Source: Bordetella parapertussis (lineage in GTDB: Bacteria; Pseudomonadota; Gammaproteobacteria; Burkholderiales; Burkholderiaceae_A). From it: a DNA stretch of 64,000 bases. The position numbers were made by a program, and so were the translations under genes. Where the stretch lies: positions 62,001-126,000 of the forward strand of contig CAMCRF010000005.1 of the NCBI GenBank assembly GCA_945877235.1, given 5' to 3'. This document shows, one piece after another, positions 25,441 through 34,331 of the stretch (its first letter is position 1; each line of letters begins with the position of its first letter). A model generated the notes under the pieces. The model was not told where the DNA came from. It saw only the letters and a list, made by a program, of their open reading frames with translations, and made no database searches.

Positions 25441-26065
25441 AGAAAAACTCCTCCGCCTCAACAGGGTGATCTGTGCAAAGCGATACATCTTTGGAGCTCG
25501 TCACATCCTTGTCCTCCCGTATCTTCATCCAAAAGGGCATATATTTCCTGCCATGTAGCTCTGGTGAAACAATTGCCACCCGCTTGCCTTGGTCCAAGTG
25601 CGCCTGAATCATTTTGGCCTGGATCCAGTCTGCGTTGAACATATCCATCCAAACTCCATGGGCCGAATCATACAAAGTGGGGACCTGTTCGTACTCGCTA
25701 TGTCGAGTAAAAAACGGGACAGCCTCCTTAATATAACCAATGGTTGCCGGCACAGAACAATCGAAGACAAAATAATCTCCTAATTCGTGAGAACTTACTA
25801 AGGACCCAACTTTTCCGTGCAGTCCATCCGCTTTTATATTTAAGGCCAAAGTGAGGTTACAGTCATACTCTAATCGGAGATCTAGCAGTTCCTTTAGGGT
25901 TAGCCCTCTGCGCGTAGGTGGATCATGACTTACCACGAGTTCCCCTCGGTAATCTCTTATATCTGTCTCGATCCCAAAGCCCATAGAAAAGGCTCTTCGA
26001 AAGGCTTGGACTGTGTTCCTTTCATCTCTAGAAAGCCAAAGTCCTCGATGAGCGAGCAGTTTCAT
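25433..26065 (-). CDS. GDPD-like phosphodiesterase domain protein
   Basis: A 210-residue TIM-barrel protein of the glycerophosphodiester phosphodiesterase/PI-PLC type. The family motif is complete at the front: LLAHRGLW, then GFGIETDIRDY (Glu and Asp metal ligands), VVSHDPPT (catalytic His-Asp), and Lys in LALNIKADGLH. There is no signal peptide, so it acts in the cytoplasm. Members of this type recur beside nucleotidyltransferases and HAD enzymes in capsule loci. A phosphodiester-linked substituent (for example glycerol phosphate) is a possible substrate or product; that is inference. It is four bases after the GT61 gene. Confidence 0.72.
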   Translation of the reverse strand: MKLLAHRGLWLSRDERNTVQAFRRAFSMGFGIETDIRDYRGELVVSHDPPTRRGLTLKELLDLRLEYDCNLTLALNIKADGLHGKVGSLVSSHELGDYFVFDCSVPATIGYIKEAVPFFTRHSEYEQVPTLYDSAHGVWMDMFNADWIQAKMIQAHLDQGKRVAIVSPELHGRKYMPFWMKIREDKDVTSSKDVSLCTDHPVEAEEFFFE

Positions 26066-26069
26066 AACG

Positions 26070-27164
26070 TTAGGCCAGAAAGGGCGGAAGCGGGTTCGGT
26101 GCTGGGGCTTCTACTGCATTCACTAAGGCCTCCAGGTTCACAATGAGGTCCGAATCTAGGTGGGCAGAGCCCTCCCGAAGTATGGTTCTTGATGCGCTTA
26201 CCGTAAAGAGATTAACACCGAGGAGCATTGGAATATAGCTCTGATAATTAAGAGCTAGATTGGGAGGGAATGCAATTATGAGCTTGGACGCTGGGCGCAT
26301 AAAAATACAAGAGAGCATATGAGAACCGAAAACTCCAACTACCTCTGAGGCTTGTGAAAATACCCTTATTTGCTCAGACCAGTCAAGAGAAGATGGGTCG
26401 ATAGACTCATAGCCTCGATCTCTGAGTAGGGATATAACCTCATCTTCATTCTCAACGACGCGACGCTCTTTGCCGCGCTGACCACGCGAAACATAGACTT
26501 TTCTGCCACCACTCGTAGATCCAGTACCAGCAAGGATTAAACCGCGTCGTCTCAATTCAATAAAAGGATATAACGAAGCCGAGAGCTGCTTGTTCGTCCC
26601 ACGTCCCATGGGAGCAGAGACTATATTGGTATCCTCCTTGCCTACAAAGAAGGGCGCATGTGGGACTACATTTATCGTCAACTCGGGAAAGAGCTGTTTA
26701 GCGAGGCTTACAAACCTTGTTGGCAACCTATCAGTGGTGAATACTCGCCTTTCCCCAAGGCTATTTAGTAGAGAGAGTCTTGGTAACATCTCGAACATAA
26801 AATGCCCGAAATTTCCCATTGGTGGAAGAAAGACCCCACTTGGGGCGTCGGGCCACTTCGAGCTCTCTATTCTCCGCCAAATGACTTGTGTGCTTTCAAA
26901 TCCCCACCTACACGGGTCCTGATCATTGAACCACCAAAGTGGGTCATAATTGCGATGACTTAAATCTTCGAATATAAGCTCGTTTGGACAGACCAAGAAG
27001 CTTGATTCAGCATGTATCAACGCGTGCCTAGTTGACATGGAGAAAGGCACTCTGGAAGGGACCGTTGCGGCAATGTACCGTCCATTTAAGGACAACAACC
27101 TTGGCTCGGACTCGCTCGGTAACAAAGGCACACGTCTGGATTCCAAAACGAACGCATTGCTCAT
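26070..27164 (-). CDS. GT61-like glycosyltransferase (DUF563)
   Basis: A 364-residue cytoplasmic protein with DUF563/GT61 landmarks. These are GVFLPPMGNFGHFMFEMLPRL in the first half; RKVYVSRGQRG followed by RRVVENEDEV in the second; and VFSQASEVVGVFGSHMLSCIF, matching the usual GAHGAGL-like turn. Bacterial GT61 members occur in capsule and O-antigen loci. Its ATG overlaps the stop of the STELLO-like gene (ATGA). A second GT61 member is two genes upstream at 28165-29772. Sugar donor unknown. Confidence 0.75.
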   Translation of the reverse strand: MSNAFVLESRRVPLLPSESEPRLLSLNGRYIAATVPSRVPFSMSTRHALIHAESSFLVCPNELIFEDLSHRNYDPLWWFNDQDPCRWGFESTQVIWRRIESSKWPDAPSGVFLPPMGNFGHFMFEMLPRLSLLNSLGERRVFTTDRLPTRFVSLAKQLFPELTINVVPHAPFFVGKEDTNIVSAPMGRGTNKQLSASLYPFIELRRRGLILAGTGSTSGGRKVYVSRGQRGKERRVVENEDEVISLLRDRGYESIDPSSLDWSEQIRVFSQASEVVGVFGSHMLSCIFMRPASKLIIAFPPNLALNYQSYIPMLLGVNLFTVSASRTILREGSAHLDSDLIVNLEALVNAVEAPAPNPLPPFLA

Positions 27165-28168
27165 CGATCAAACTCGCTCAGCCATGACCTAAGCACTTTT
27201 AACTCCTCAGCCGGAACAATCTCTGAATTTACTAAAGTTTGATATGCGGAATAAATATGGGAAAGGATATTGCTCGCCCCCCCAGAAAAGGAAGTCTCCT
27301 GCAGGTCCGTCCAGATCCTGTCATTGTTTAAATATCCCGGGATTTCTCCCGTGAAATCTTTCAGTAAATTATGGTCATTGCGATCTTGGTAAACCGTGGC
27401 AGCCATAAAGGCCAAATTCCACCCGTACTCGTGCATGAGCCGAAGGGCAACAAAGGACCTCCAAATGTCCGTCATCCTAAAGGATACGAAGCTAGGAAGA
27501 TACAATAGGGGGAAGGCTTCCTCAAATATTGTTGTATTTTGACTATTAAAGGGCACGCCGGTACCTCTGGGAACTATCAAGGGAGCCGCATCTGATCGAA
27601 AAGTTACCGGCAACCTGCGCGTTAGGCGGAAGACCGCACAAACATCAGGGTTTTTATCCGCTAAGCCCTGCTGAACAAAGACATTTCGCACGACTTCTTC
27701 GGCAGTCGTATAAGCTTCGCAGGTCTCCTGAATGACTTCGAGCGGTATGCCCCGAGGCCAGCAGTACTCATCTGTGAAATATGTGTATGGATTAAGCCAG
27801 ACCGATTTGTAAGAGGCTAAAGTTCTCCCTGTTATGGTGCTGGACCTAGCCGAAAAAAATTTGTCATCGTATGGGAAGTTGTCATCGTCCGTCTCGACGA
27901 TGATACGCGCCCCACGAGCTCTGGCGATCAAATACCCTAGATTCTTTCGAGCATAATGATTTTTTGGCAATAAATTCGAGAACTCAATGAACTCTTTTGC
28001 CTGCCTATTCAAGTCATAGTACGACTCCCCATATATTCGCAGTGTCTCTGGACTCTTTGCGTCACCAACGATTACCACCTGCCAATCATTTTGTTGGGAA
28101 GTTTGTACAATCTTCTGCCACTGCCTCGAGGGAGGATTAATTGTGGTCAATACCAAGCAAGTGCTCAT
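27161..28168 (-). CDS. STELLO-like (DUF288) glycosyltransferase
   Basis: A 335-residue protein. The stretch HYARKNLGYLIARARGARIIVETDDDNFPYDD is the hallmark of the STELLO/DUF288 group, first described as Golgi proteins in plants and also found in bacteria; the DDDN supplies the GT-A metal site. It opens CLVLTTINPPS, also typical. The C-terminal half contains SFRMTDIWRSFVALRLMHEYGW, a second conserved block. It overlaps both neighbouring GT61 genes by four bases. The bacterial function of this family is poorly defined, so the reaction is not assigned. Confidence 0.75.
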   Translation of the reverse strand: MSTCLVLTTINPPSRQWQKIVQTSQQNDWQVVIVGDAKSPETLRIYGESYYDLNRQAKEFIEFSNLLPKNHYARKNLGYLIARARGARIIVETDDDNFPYDDKFFSARSSTITGRTLASYKSVWLNPYTYFTDEYCWPRGIPLEVIQETCEAYTTAEEVVRNVFVQQGLADKNPDVCAVFRLTRRLPVTFRSDAAPLIVPRGTGVPFNSQNTTIFEEAFPLLYLPSFVSFRMTDIWRSFVALRLMHEYGWNLAFMAATVYQDRNDHNLLKDFTGEIPGYLNNDRIWTDLQETSFSGGASNILSHIYSAYQTLVNSEIVPAEELKVLRSWLSEFDR

Positions 28169-29772
28169 TTGATTAGCGTTTTCTCAAGATATTCAAACAT
28201 TTTATTCCCAAAAATATAGCTTGTGTGATTTCTACAAAAATAATGTAAGTCGGCCCCAAAGCTCGGAAGGCCCGGTAGTTCTAATATTTCAAACTCATCA
28301 GATGGGAAAACGAGTTGAGGTATGTAGCCGTCTTGCCAAACAAATCGATCAGATAAAAATGGACTCACTCTCAACGGCTTTGGGCCTCGCAGTCCACGCA
28401 AACTGAATGCGGCGCCAGCCGGTCCAACGAGATGCCTTGCACCTTTCATAATTCGGATCTTCTCATCAAAACCAAAGTCTGAAAACTTCAAGACCTCACA
28501 CCCAGACGCCCTTGCCGCAGCCTCCACGTCAAATTCGTTCAAGAGCCTTCTCGAGCTTGTGGCATCTGTCCTCGAGAGGTAGATTTTTTTGCCCTCGAAG
28601 AGCGGCCGATCACAATTATGTACTCTGTCGAATGCGAGCATTTCTGTCAAATTCATGTCTCGTACATCGTCTCTAACGTATACGGTTTGGCCTGGCTGGT
28701 AGAGGACATTTGGCTCTGCAACAATAAAGTCTTTCACAACCCTCCGTCGTCTCAATGAAGTCATTACTTCCTGAATCATCTCACCAGTTACAGAGGGTAA
28801 AATCACCGAAAATGAGAGCAGAGAGGAGGCTAGGTAAATTCGCTTTAAACTTTCGAAAAGGAAGTGCGAGAGAACATTGTTTGTTGTACCGACACTTAGC
28901 CATGCACCTTGCAGCCTTTCTATTCTTTTGAACTGCTTGGTTTGACCGTTGGCCGCAATCCTTACCAGATCATATTGACAGTCAATATCCTGAACTATGG
29001 CGCCATTCTTATCCAAGAGCAATCCCGCAGTCGGTTCATGAAACAGCTGCTGACCAACGTAAATCTCTCTATTGGAATGTGTTTTGTGTCCGCCAGGGCG
29101 TTGGTTGTAGATCTTGCGTTTTACGGTCAGTCGCCCATCTGATTCGCTCACTTGATTAAAGGTCAACCCTCCATTCAGGTACCTTTCACCCCTAATGGAA
29201 GCAACGCGAACAAGGCCGTCGATCGGCCTATCTTGAGCAGCGTTCCATGTGGCACGCGCTCTAGCCGGCGACTCGGCCTCGGCCGTGAGTTGTGAGAGGT
29301 AATTTTTCTTAATTCCTATCTTCACCTCATACACTTTTGCCCAGACTCGTTCTACTAGTGCCTCAGGGGGCAATTGCGTCTCTATCTCATCTGGATAAGA
29401 CAGAATCGCAGCATCAATTAATTCCGCTGCTTGTGCTGGTATTTCCGCCAATTGAGGAGGTATCGTCTTGCAGGCATTTTTTGTCTTTTCGTTAGAAAAG
29501 ATAAGCCTGCATACTTGGCCAGAGGCCTCAGTGGGGCATACTATGGTCCCCCAAATCGGCACTGGCATGCGTTCTGCACATCCCAGAGCGTGACCGGAGT
29601 CAATGATTGCAAAGTGAAGGCCCTTTTGCAGGTCAAGAAATGCGGAGAAGTAAAGGGCAAAGGTTGTGGCTAGTCTGAGGCCAGGAGGACATTCATGTTC
29701 CAACCATTTTTGATACTCAACATTCTCTAAATAACGAGAGATATCATTCTGGATGATTGAGTGAATGTCCAA
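28165..29772 (-). CDS. GT61-like glycosyltransferase with long N-terminal extension
   Basis: A 535-residue protein. The C-terminal 230 residues are GT61/DUF563-like: NVLSHFLFESLKRIYL, then GKKIYLSRTDATSSRRLLNE, and MKGARHLVGPAGAAFS (the G-x-x-G-A turn). The first 270 residues are not recognised; they contain no membrane span or signal peptide. This appears to be the first gene of the minus-strand operon that runs to 16.3 kb. The 143 bases between it and gmd (29773-29915) are AT-rich, and I see no firm promoter or terminator in them. Confidence 0.65.
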   Translation of the reverse strand: MDIHSIIQNDISRYLENVEYQKWLEHECPPGLRLATTFALYFSAFLDLQKGLHFAIIDSGHALGCAERMPVPIWGTIVCPTEASGQVCRLIFSNEKTKNACKTIPPQLAEIPAQAAELIDAAILSYPDEIETQLPPEALVERVWAKVYEVKIGIKKNYLSQLTAEAESPARARATWNAAQDRPIDGLVRVASIRGERYLNGGLTFNQVSESDGRLTVKRKIYNQRPGGHKTHSNREIYVGQQLFHEPTAGLLLDKNGAIVQDIDCQYDLVRIAANGQTKQFKRIERLQGAWLSVGTTNNVLSHFLFESLKRIYLASSLLSFSVILPSVTGEMIQEVMTSLRRRRVVKDFIVAEPNVLYQPGQTVYVRDDVRDMNLTEMLAFDRVHNCDRPLFEGKKIYLSRTDATSSRRLLNEFDVEAAARASGCEVLKFSDFGFDEKIRIMKGARHLVGPAGAAFSLRGLRGPKPLRVSPFLSDRFVWQDGYIPQLVFPSDEFEILELPGLPSFGADLHYFCRNHTSYIFGNKMFEYLEKTLIK

Positions 29773-29915
29773 GAGGGAATGCTCTCCGTCTGACCGGTTT
29801 ATCCAATTACAGTCTGATTAAAAGGGGGCGTTGCAGAGAGTCTTCATCTTTTGCCAACATCACGAATTCGTCTTCCAACTCAGTATAGAGTAGTTTGGTT
29901 TTTCCCTAACCGTAT

Positions 29916-31037
29916 TTATTCTCGGGGTGCGGCCTTAAAGAAGCCATTAGCTCGAAGAAATGCCTGCGTGCAGGCCTGCTCAAGGTCCGCCCTCACCATC
30001 TCCGCGCACATCTCCTTTGCGGTGATCTCGGGCACCCAGCCGAGTTTAGCCTTTGCCTTAGAGGGATCGCCCAGCAGAGTGTCGACCTCCGTCGGCCGAA
30101 AGTAGCGCGGGTCTACTCGCACCACCACCTGGCCGACCGTGAGTGCAGGCGCCTTCGCATGGTCGTGAATGGCGCTGACTCGGCCCACCTCGTCCACCCC
30201 GCTACCCTCAAAGGTTAGGTCTACGCCAAGCTCCGCTGCCGACCATTGAATGAACTCGCGCACCGAATACTGATGCCCCGTGGCAATGACAAAGTCCTCA
30301 GCCTGCTCTTGCTGCAGCATGAGCCACTGCATGCGCACATAGTCCTTGGCATGGCCCCAGTCTCTCAGCGCATCCATGTTGCCCATGTAAAGACACTCTT
30401 CAAGGCCCTGGGCGATATTGGCCATACCTCGGGTGATCTTGCGGGTGACGAAGGTCTCGCCCCTGCGGGGGCTCTCGTGGTTAAAAAGAATGCCGTTGCA
30501 AGCGTACATGCCATAGGCTTCTCGGTAGTTCACCGTAATCCAGTAGGCATAGAGCTTGGCGGCCGCATAGGGGCTACGGGGGTAGAAGGGAGTGGTCTCT
30601 TTCTGAGGGATTTCTTTCACAAGACCGTAGAGCTCGCTGGTAGAGGCCTGATAGAAACGGGTCTTCTGCTCTAGGCCGAGAATGCGAATGGCCTCGAGTA
30701 GGCGCAGGGTACCCAGGCCATCGACATCAGCCGTGTACTCTGGGCTCTCGAAGGAGACCGCCACATGGCTCTGAGCACCGAGGTTGTAGATCTCATCGGG
30801 CTGGGTCTCTTGCACAATGCGAACGAGGTTGCTGGTGTCACTCAAATCGCCGTAGTGCATTTTGAAGCGCTGATCGGCCACATGCGGGTCTTGATAGATG
30901 TGGTCTACCCGATCGGTATTGAAGAGGCTCGCTCTGCGCTTGATGCCATGCACCTCATAGCCCTTCTCAAGCAGAAACTCTGCAAGGTAGGAGCCGTCCT
31001 GCCCAGTAATGCCTGTGATGAGTGCGACTTTGGTCAT
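29916..31037 (-). CDS. gmd: GDP-mannose 4,6-dehydratase
   Basis: This enzyme converts GDP-mannose to GDP-4-keto-6-deoxymannose, the precursor of GDP-fucose, rhamnose or perosamine. The 373-residue length is normal. The short-chain dehydrogenase loop is [19 protein letters not shown], the NADP-binding arginines lie in [16 protein letters not shown], the active-site Tyr-x-x-x-Lys is [12 protein letters not shown], and [18 protein letters not shown] is the Gmd hallmark. Base composition returns to high GC here, unlike the island to its left. It overlaps fcl by ATGA; together they make GDP-L-fucose. Confidence 0.97.
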   Translation of the reverse strand: MTKVALITGITGQDGSYLAEFLLEKGYEVHGIKRRASLFNTDRVDHIYQDPHVADQRFKMHYGDLSDTSNLVRIVQETQPDEIYNLGAQSHVAVSFESPEYTADVDGLGTLRLLEAIRILGLEQKTRFYQASTSELYGLVKEIPQKETTPFYPRSPYAAAKLYAYWITVNYREAYGMYACNGILFNHESPRRGETFVTRKITRGMANIAQGLEECLYMGNMDALRDWGHAKDYVRMQWLMLQQEQAEDFVIATGHQYSVREFIQWSAAELGVDLTFEGSGVDEVGRVSAIHDHAKAPALTVGQVVVRVDPRYFRPTEVDTLLGDPSKAKAKLGWVPEITAKEMCAEMVRADLEQACTQAFLRANGFFKAAPRE

Positions 31038-31993
31038 GCCTGTGTCCTAAGAAAATCCTCATAGGCGAGCATCAGCCCTGCTCCCAGCCCAACCTTGGGT
31101 GTCCATCCCATGCGATTCAGGCGCGTAGAGTCCATCAGCTTTTGCGGGGCGCCATCGGGTTTGGTTGGATCGGTGGTGATGTCACCCTTAAAACCAACGG
31201 CTCTTGCAACGGCCTGGGCCAATTCCATGATGGAGATGTCCTGGTTACACCCGACGTTGATATGACTACACATGGGCTGAGTCTCTTGGTCGTATGCCTC
31301 TTTTGAGAGGTTCATCACATGTAGGCAGGCTGCCGCCATGTCGTCGACATAGAGAAACTCGCGCCGCGGCGTCCCCGAGCCCCAGATGGCAACCGAAGAC
31401 GACCCCGCCTGCTTTGCCTCGTGAAACCGGCGAATCAGTGCTGGAATGACGTGGCTGTTCTCGGGGTGGTAGTTGTCGCCAGGCCCATAGAGATTGGTGG
31501 GCATGACGCTTCGGTAGTCCACACCATGCGAAGCGCCATGCTGCCGGTTATAGCTCTCGCAGAGCTTGATGCCCGCAATCTTGGCAATGGCATAAGGCTC
31601 ATTGGTGGGCTCCAGAGTGCCAGTAAGCAGGGCTGATTCGGCCATAGGCTGGGGTGCGAGGCGGGGGTAAATACAGCTCGAGCCAAGAAACAAGAGACGC
31701 CTCACGCCAGCGCGAAACGCCGCAGAGATGACATTGGTTTGGATTTGAAGGTTATCGAGAATGAACTCCGCTGGGTAGGTTTTGTTGGCATGAATGCCGC
31801 CCACCCTCGCGGCTGCAAGATAGACCTGCTCGGGCCGCACTTCCTCAAAGAATCTCTCCACTTCAACCTGTTGGGTGAGGTCAAGCTCAGTCCGGTCGCG
31901 TATGACAAGCTGAGAGGCACCCACTCCAGCGGCAAGCAGCGCTCGCATGATGGCTGACCCCACCATGCCGCGGTGGCCGGCGACAAAAATCAT
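31034..31993 (-). CDS. fcl: GDP-L-fucose synthase
   Basis: A 319-residue bifunctional epimerase/reductase that turns GDP-4-keto-6-deoxymannose into GDP-L-fucose. The NADP loop is [18 protein letters not shown]. The catalytic Ser in [10 protein letters not shown] and Tyr-x-x-x-Lys in [11 protein letters not shown] are present, as are [22 protein letters not shown] and [11 protein letters not shown]. It is coupled to gmd. Fucose is therefore a likely constituent of the glycan, though no obvious dedicated fucosyltransferase is recognisable here. Confidence 0.96.
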   Translation of the reverse strand: MIFVAGHRGMVGSAIMRALLAAGVGASQLVIRDRTELDLTQQVEVERFFEEVRPEQVYLAAARVGGIHANKTYPAEFILDNLQIQTNVISAAFRAGVRRLLFLGSSCIYPRLAPQPMAESALLTGTLEPTNEPYAIAKIAGIKLCESYNRQHGASHGVDYRSVMPTNLYGPGDNYHPENSHVIPALIRRFHEAKQAGSSSVAIWGSGTPRREFLYVDDMAAACLHVMNLSKEAYDQETQPMCSHINVGCNQDISIMELAQAVARAVGFKGDITTDPTKPDGAPQKLMDSTRLNRMGWTPKVGLGAGLMLAYEDFLRTQA

Positions 31994-32038
31994 GGCTCCT
32001 GGTCTCCATTAAGGACTACATGCGCCATCACGCCCAGG

Positions 32039-32671
32039 CTATATCTTGAACGAAACCGCATGCCCTTCGTAGAGCATCGCCGGAAAGATGAGCTTCGACT
32101 CCAGGTATTCACGCTCGTCCTTCGCGTCCAGTTTGGTGTAGTCCTTCAAAATCAAAACGCCTTTCTCAGCCTCTAGGAAGCGGTCCGCCGCAAAGATGGT
32201 CTGGTCGGCAGTCTTTGTGTTTCCCAGCACTAGAGTGAAGAACTCTCTCCGACTTGCGTCTGGCTTTGCGTTAGGGGTGGTGATTGTGTTCGCACGGAAA
32301 TCGTGGATGATTTCACCCAAAAGGTCATCGCGCTCTGGTAATGCGCCGCATCCTTTCGGGGCATACACCTTCACTAAATCTCCCCTCCCTCCCCCTCTGA
32401 GGTAACACTGAAGCGCTGCAAGGGTTAGGCTTGGATCAGAAAGAACAATGTTGAATTGCTGCTCTCTGAGACCGGCGACGATGTTGTCCACGAAAGCGAT
32501 GAGCACACGGTAGGGGTAGCCTAGCTTCGCACCCAGTATGGTCATGGTGGCATGTACCGGTGAGATCTGAGTAATGTGGAAATCTCTGCGGTTCAGCAGT
32601 AGGCTTTCCTCGTCTGAGATGACGGACTTCACATCTCCCAGGAGGGACTTGGTCTTTAGGTAGAGAGACAT
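32039..32671 (-). CDS. Protein of unknown function, coupled to a TPR glycosyltransferase
   Basis: A 210-residue cytoplasmic protein without signal peptide or membrane span. Mixed alpha/beta content is suggested by TMTILGAKLGYPYRVLIAFVD and FNIVLSDPSLTLAALQCY, but I recognise no family. Its ATG lies 16 bases inside the end of the TPR glycosyltransferase gene, so translation is coupled. The pair lies between the GDP-fucose genes and the S-layer-like gene. A role in glycosylation of the coat protein is possible but unsupported. Confidence 0.6.
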   Translation of the reverse strand: MSLYLKTKSLLGDVKSVISDEESLLLNRRDFHITQISPVHATMTILGAKLGYPYRVLIAFVDNIVAGLREQQFNIVLSDPSLTLAALQCYLRGGGRGDLVKVYAPKGCGALPERDDLLGEIIHDFRANTITTPNAKPDASRREFFTLVLGNTKTADQTIFAADRFLEAEKGVLILKDYTKLDAKDEREYLESKLIFPAMLYEGHAVSFKI

Positions 32672-34245
32672 GTCAGGTTCCTAACCGCCCGGGAAATAAA
32701 GTCTTCGGTCGTTTCTTCTGCGATTTTGCGATGAATTCTTATGCTGGGGTACATGAGTGATTGGCCAGGCTGTGTGCCCCACACAAAGGGCTGCTGACCA
32801 TCTCCCAGCAGGAGGTCCACCTTCTTTCCGAAGGCACCGCAAAAGTGCACAAGCGCTGTTGATACGGATGCAACGCCGTCACATGCGTTGGCGAGCGCCA
32901 GCCACTCATCGAGCTGCTTCTTAAAATCCAGTCCGGAGATGAACTGAACAGGGAGGTTATATTCCTTCCTAAGCCGCTCCTCCTCCCTTGTGTCTCCGTA
33001 CTGAAGGCACACAAAGCCGCAGTCTTCGACTTGCGTAATCGTCCGAACCATGGACACAAAGTCTAGGCTTTTCGTCCTCTTCTGGCGATCCCAGTGCCCG
33101 CCCCGCCACGAAAGTCCAATTATCTTCTTCTTCCCAAACCGCTCCTCTAGCTTCGCCCGATAGCGCTGGGAAAGCTCGACATTGGGTAACAAGTACGGGA
33201 ACTGAGTCTTTGCATAGTCGTGGGCGTCCTTACGGTAGAACTTCATGAGCGACCCAATGGGGAAAATTCCGTTAATTCTGTCTACCTGCTTCTCTAAATT
33301 CAGACCAAACGCGTACGGATAGACGGGGAGGCCTGGAAATGAACGTTCCAATAGCTTGACCGTGCGATCCTCTCCTATAAACACGGACTTCGGATAGGCC
33401 TGAAGGGCTTCGCGCAGAACCGAAAGGAAAATAACCTGATCCCCTAACCCTTGCTCGGCACTAAACACCGTCCACTTGGTTGGGTCGACCTGGCTGAGCT
33501 CGGTAATCATTGGGATACGACGCACCTGTGCAGGGAGAGGACGGCCAATCTTTCCGATCTTGTCGGTAAGCCCTGCATCGTAGAGCGACCAGCCCAATTC
33601 AAAATTGCCACGCCGTAACTCTACAAAGCTTCGGTTCCAACGCAATGGAATACTGTCCTTCTGCGCGCCCACCTTTTCGAATAGTGTAGCGGCCTCATCT
33701 GGGTCTAGCTCAGCGTAGACATCTGCGAGTGCGCGTTGAAACTCTACATTCTCTTGAAAACGCTGCGCATGGCACTGCAGCAGGTTGAGCGCCTCTCGGG
33801 CTCGAAGGTCCGCCCTCAGAATGGAGGACTGTGTTATGAGCGAACCGAGTGACGCAGTTGGCCTCTCCACAAACGGTTGCATGACTTTGGTTGCGTCATG
33901 AAATCGGTCGAGATCCGCGAGACATTGCACGACCGTGAGTGCAAGGCTCTCATCTTCAGGGCACTGCAATAGTGCTCGCTCGGCGAGCGGTAGCGCCAGC
34001 TTAAACTTCTTCTGGGCGACAAGCGTCTTTGAGTAGTTGGTGAGCGTAAGAACCTGGTCAGGACTAACCTGCAGACTACGCTCAAAGAGGACTTCCGCCC
34101 GCTGAAAGTCCTCCTGCTTGGCCGCAATGGACGCTAGGACCGAGAGCTTTATGGCGTCGTCACCTCTTAACCGATTGGCAAGAGCCTCGGCCTCGATGTA
34201 CTTTTCACCCTTAATGAGGGCTTCGATCTGTTGCAATGGCTTCAA
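32656..34245 (-). CDS. TPR-repeat glycosyltransferase-like protein
   Basis: About 529 residues. The frame is open further up to a TTG at 34320, but that stretch reads through the terminator hairpin of the upstream gene. I therefore place the start at a TTG at 34245; the true start is uncertain because no ATG is available. Residues 1 to about 260 are tetratricopeptide repeats (QRAEVLFERSLQVSPDQVLTL and similar). The rest is like the GT9/GT41-type domain found in TPR proteins: FSAEQGLGDQVIFLSVLREAL, IIGLSWRGGHWDRQKRTKSL, and SVSTALVHFCGAFGKKVDLLL. TPR glycosyltransferases of this kind often modify proteins; the abundant S-layer-like product next door is an obvious candidate acceptor. Confidence 0.75.
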   Translation of the reverse strand: MKPLQQIEALIKGEKYIEAEALANRLRGDDAIKLSVLASIAAKQEDFQRAEVLFERSLQVSPDQVLTLTNYSKTLVAQKKFKLALPLAERALLQCPEDESLALTVVQCLADLDRFHDATKVMQPFVERPTASLGSLITQSSILRADLRAREALNLLQCHAQRFQENVEFQRALADVYAELDPDEAATLFEKVGAQKDSIPLRWNRSFVELRRGNFELGWSLYDAGLTDKIGKIGRPLPAQVRRIPMITELSQVDPTKWTVFSAEQGLGDQVIFLSVLREALQAYPKSVFIGEDRTVKLLERSFPGLPVYPYAFGLNLEKQVDRINGIFPIGSLMKFYRKDAHDYAKTQFPYLLPNVELSQRYRAKLEERFGKKKIIGLSWRGGHWDRQKRTKSLDFVSMVRTITQVEDCGFVCLQYGDTREEERLRKEYNLPVQFISGLDFKKQLDEWLALANACDGVASVSTALVHFCGAFGKKVDLLLGDGQQPFVWGTQPGQSLMYPSIRIHRKIAEETTEDFISRAVRNLTCLST

Positions 34246-34269
34246 TTTCTTAAGACTCTTGCGTTGCTT

Positions 34270-34297
34270 AAAAAAAGGGGGGCCACTTGGGCCCCCC
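34270..34297 (-). terminator. Rho-independent terminator of the S-layer-like gene
   Basis: On the minus strand, an 8-base GC stem (ggggggcc with ggcccccc) around a five-base loop is followed by seven T residues. It starts 35 bases after the stop codon of the 1326-residue gene. It is the strongest hairpin terminator I can see in the window, as expected for a very highly transcribed gene. Confidence 0.92.
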
Positions 34298-34331
34298 GTT
34301 AGTGAGCGCTTGTAGCGCAACTACATCGCGA

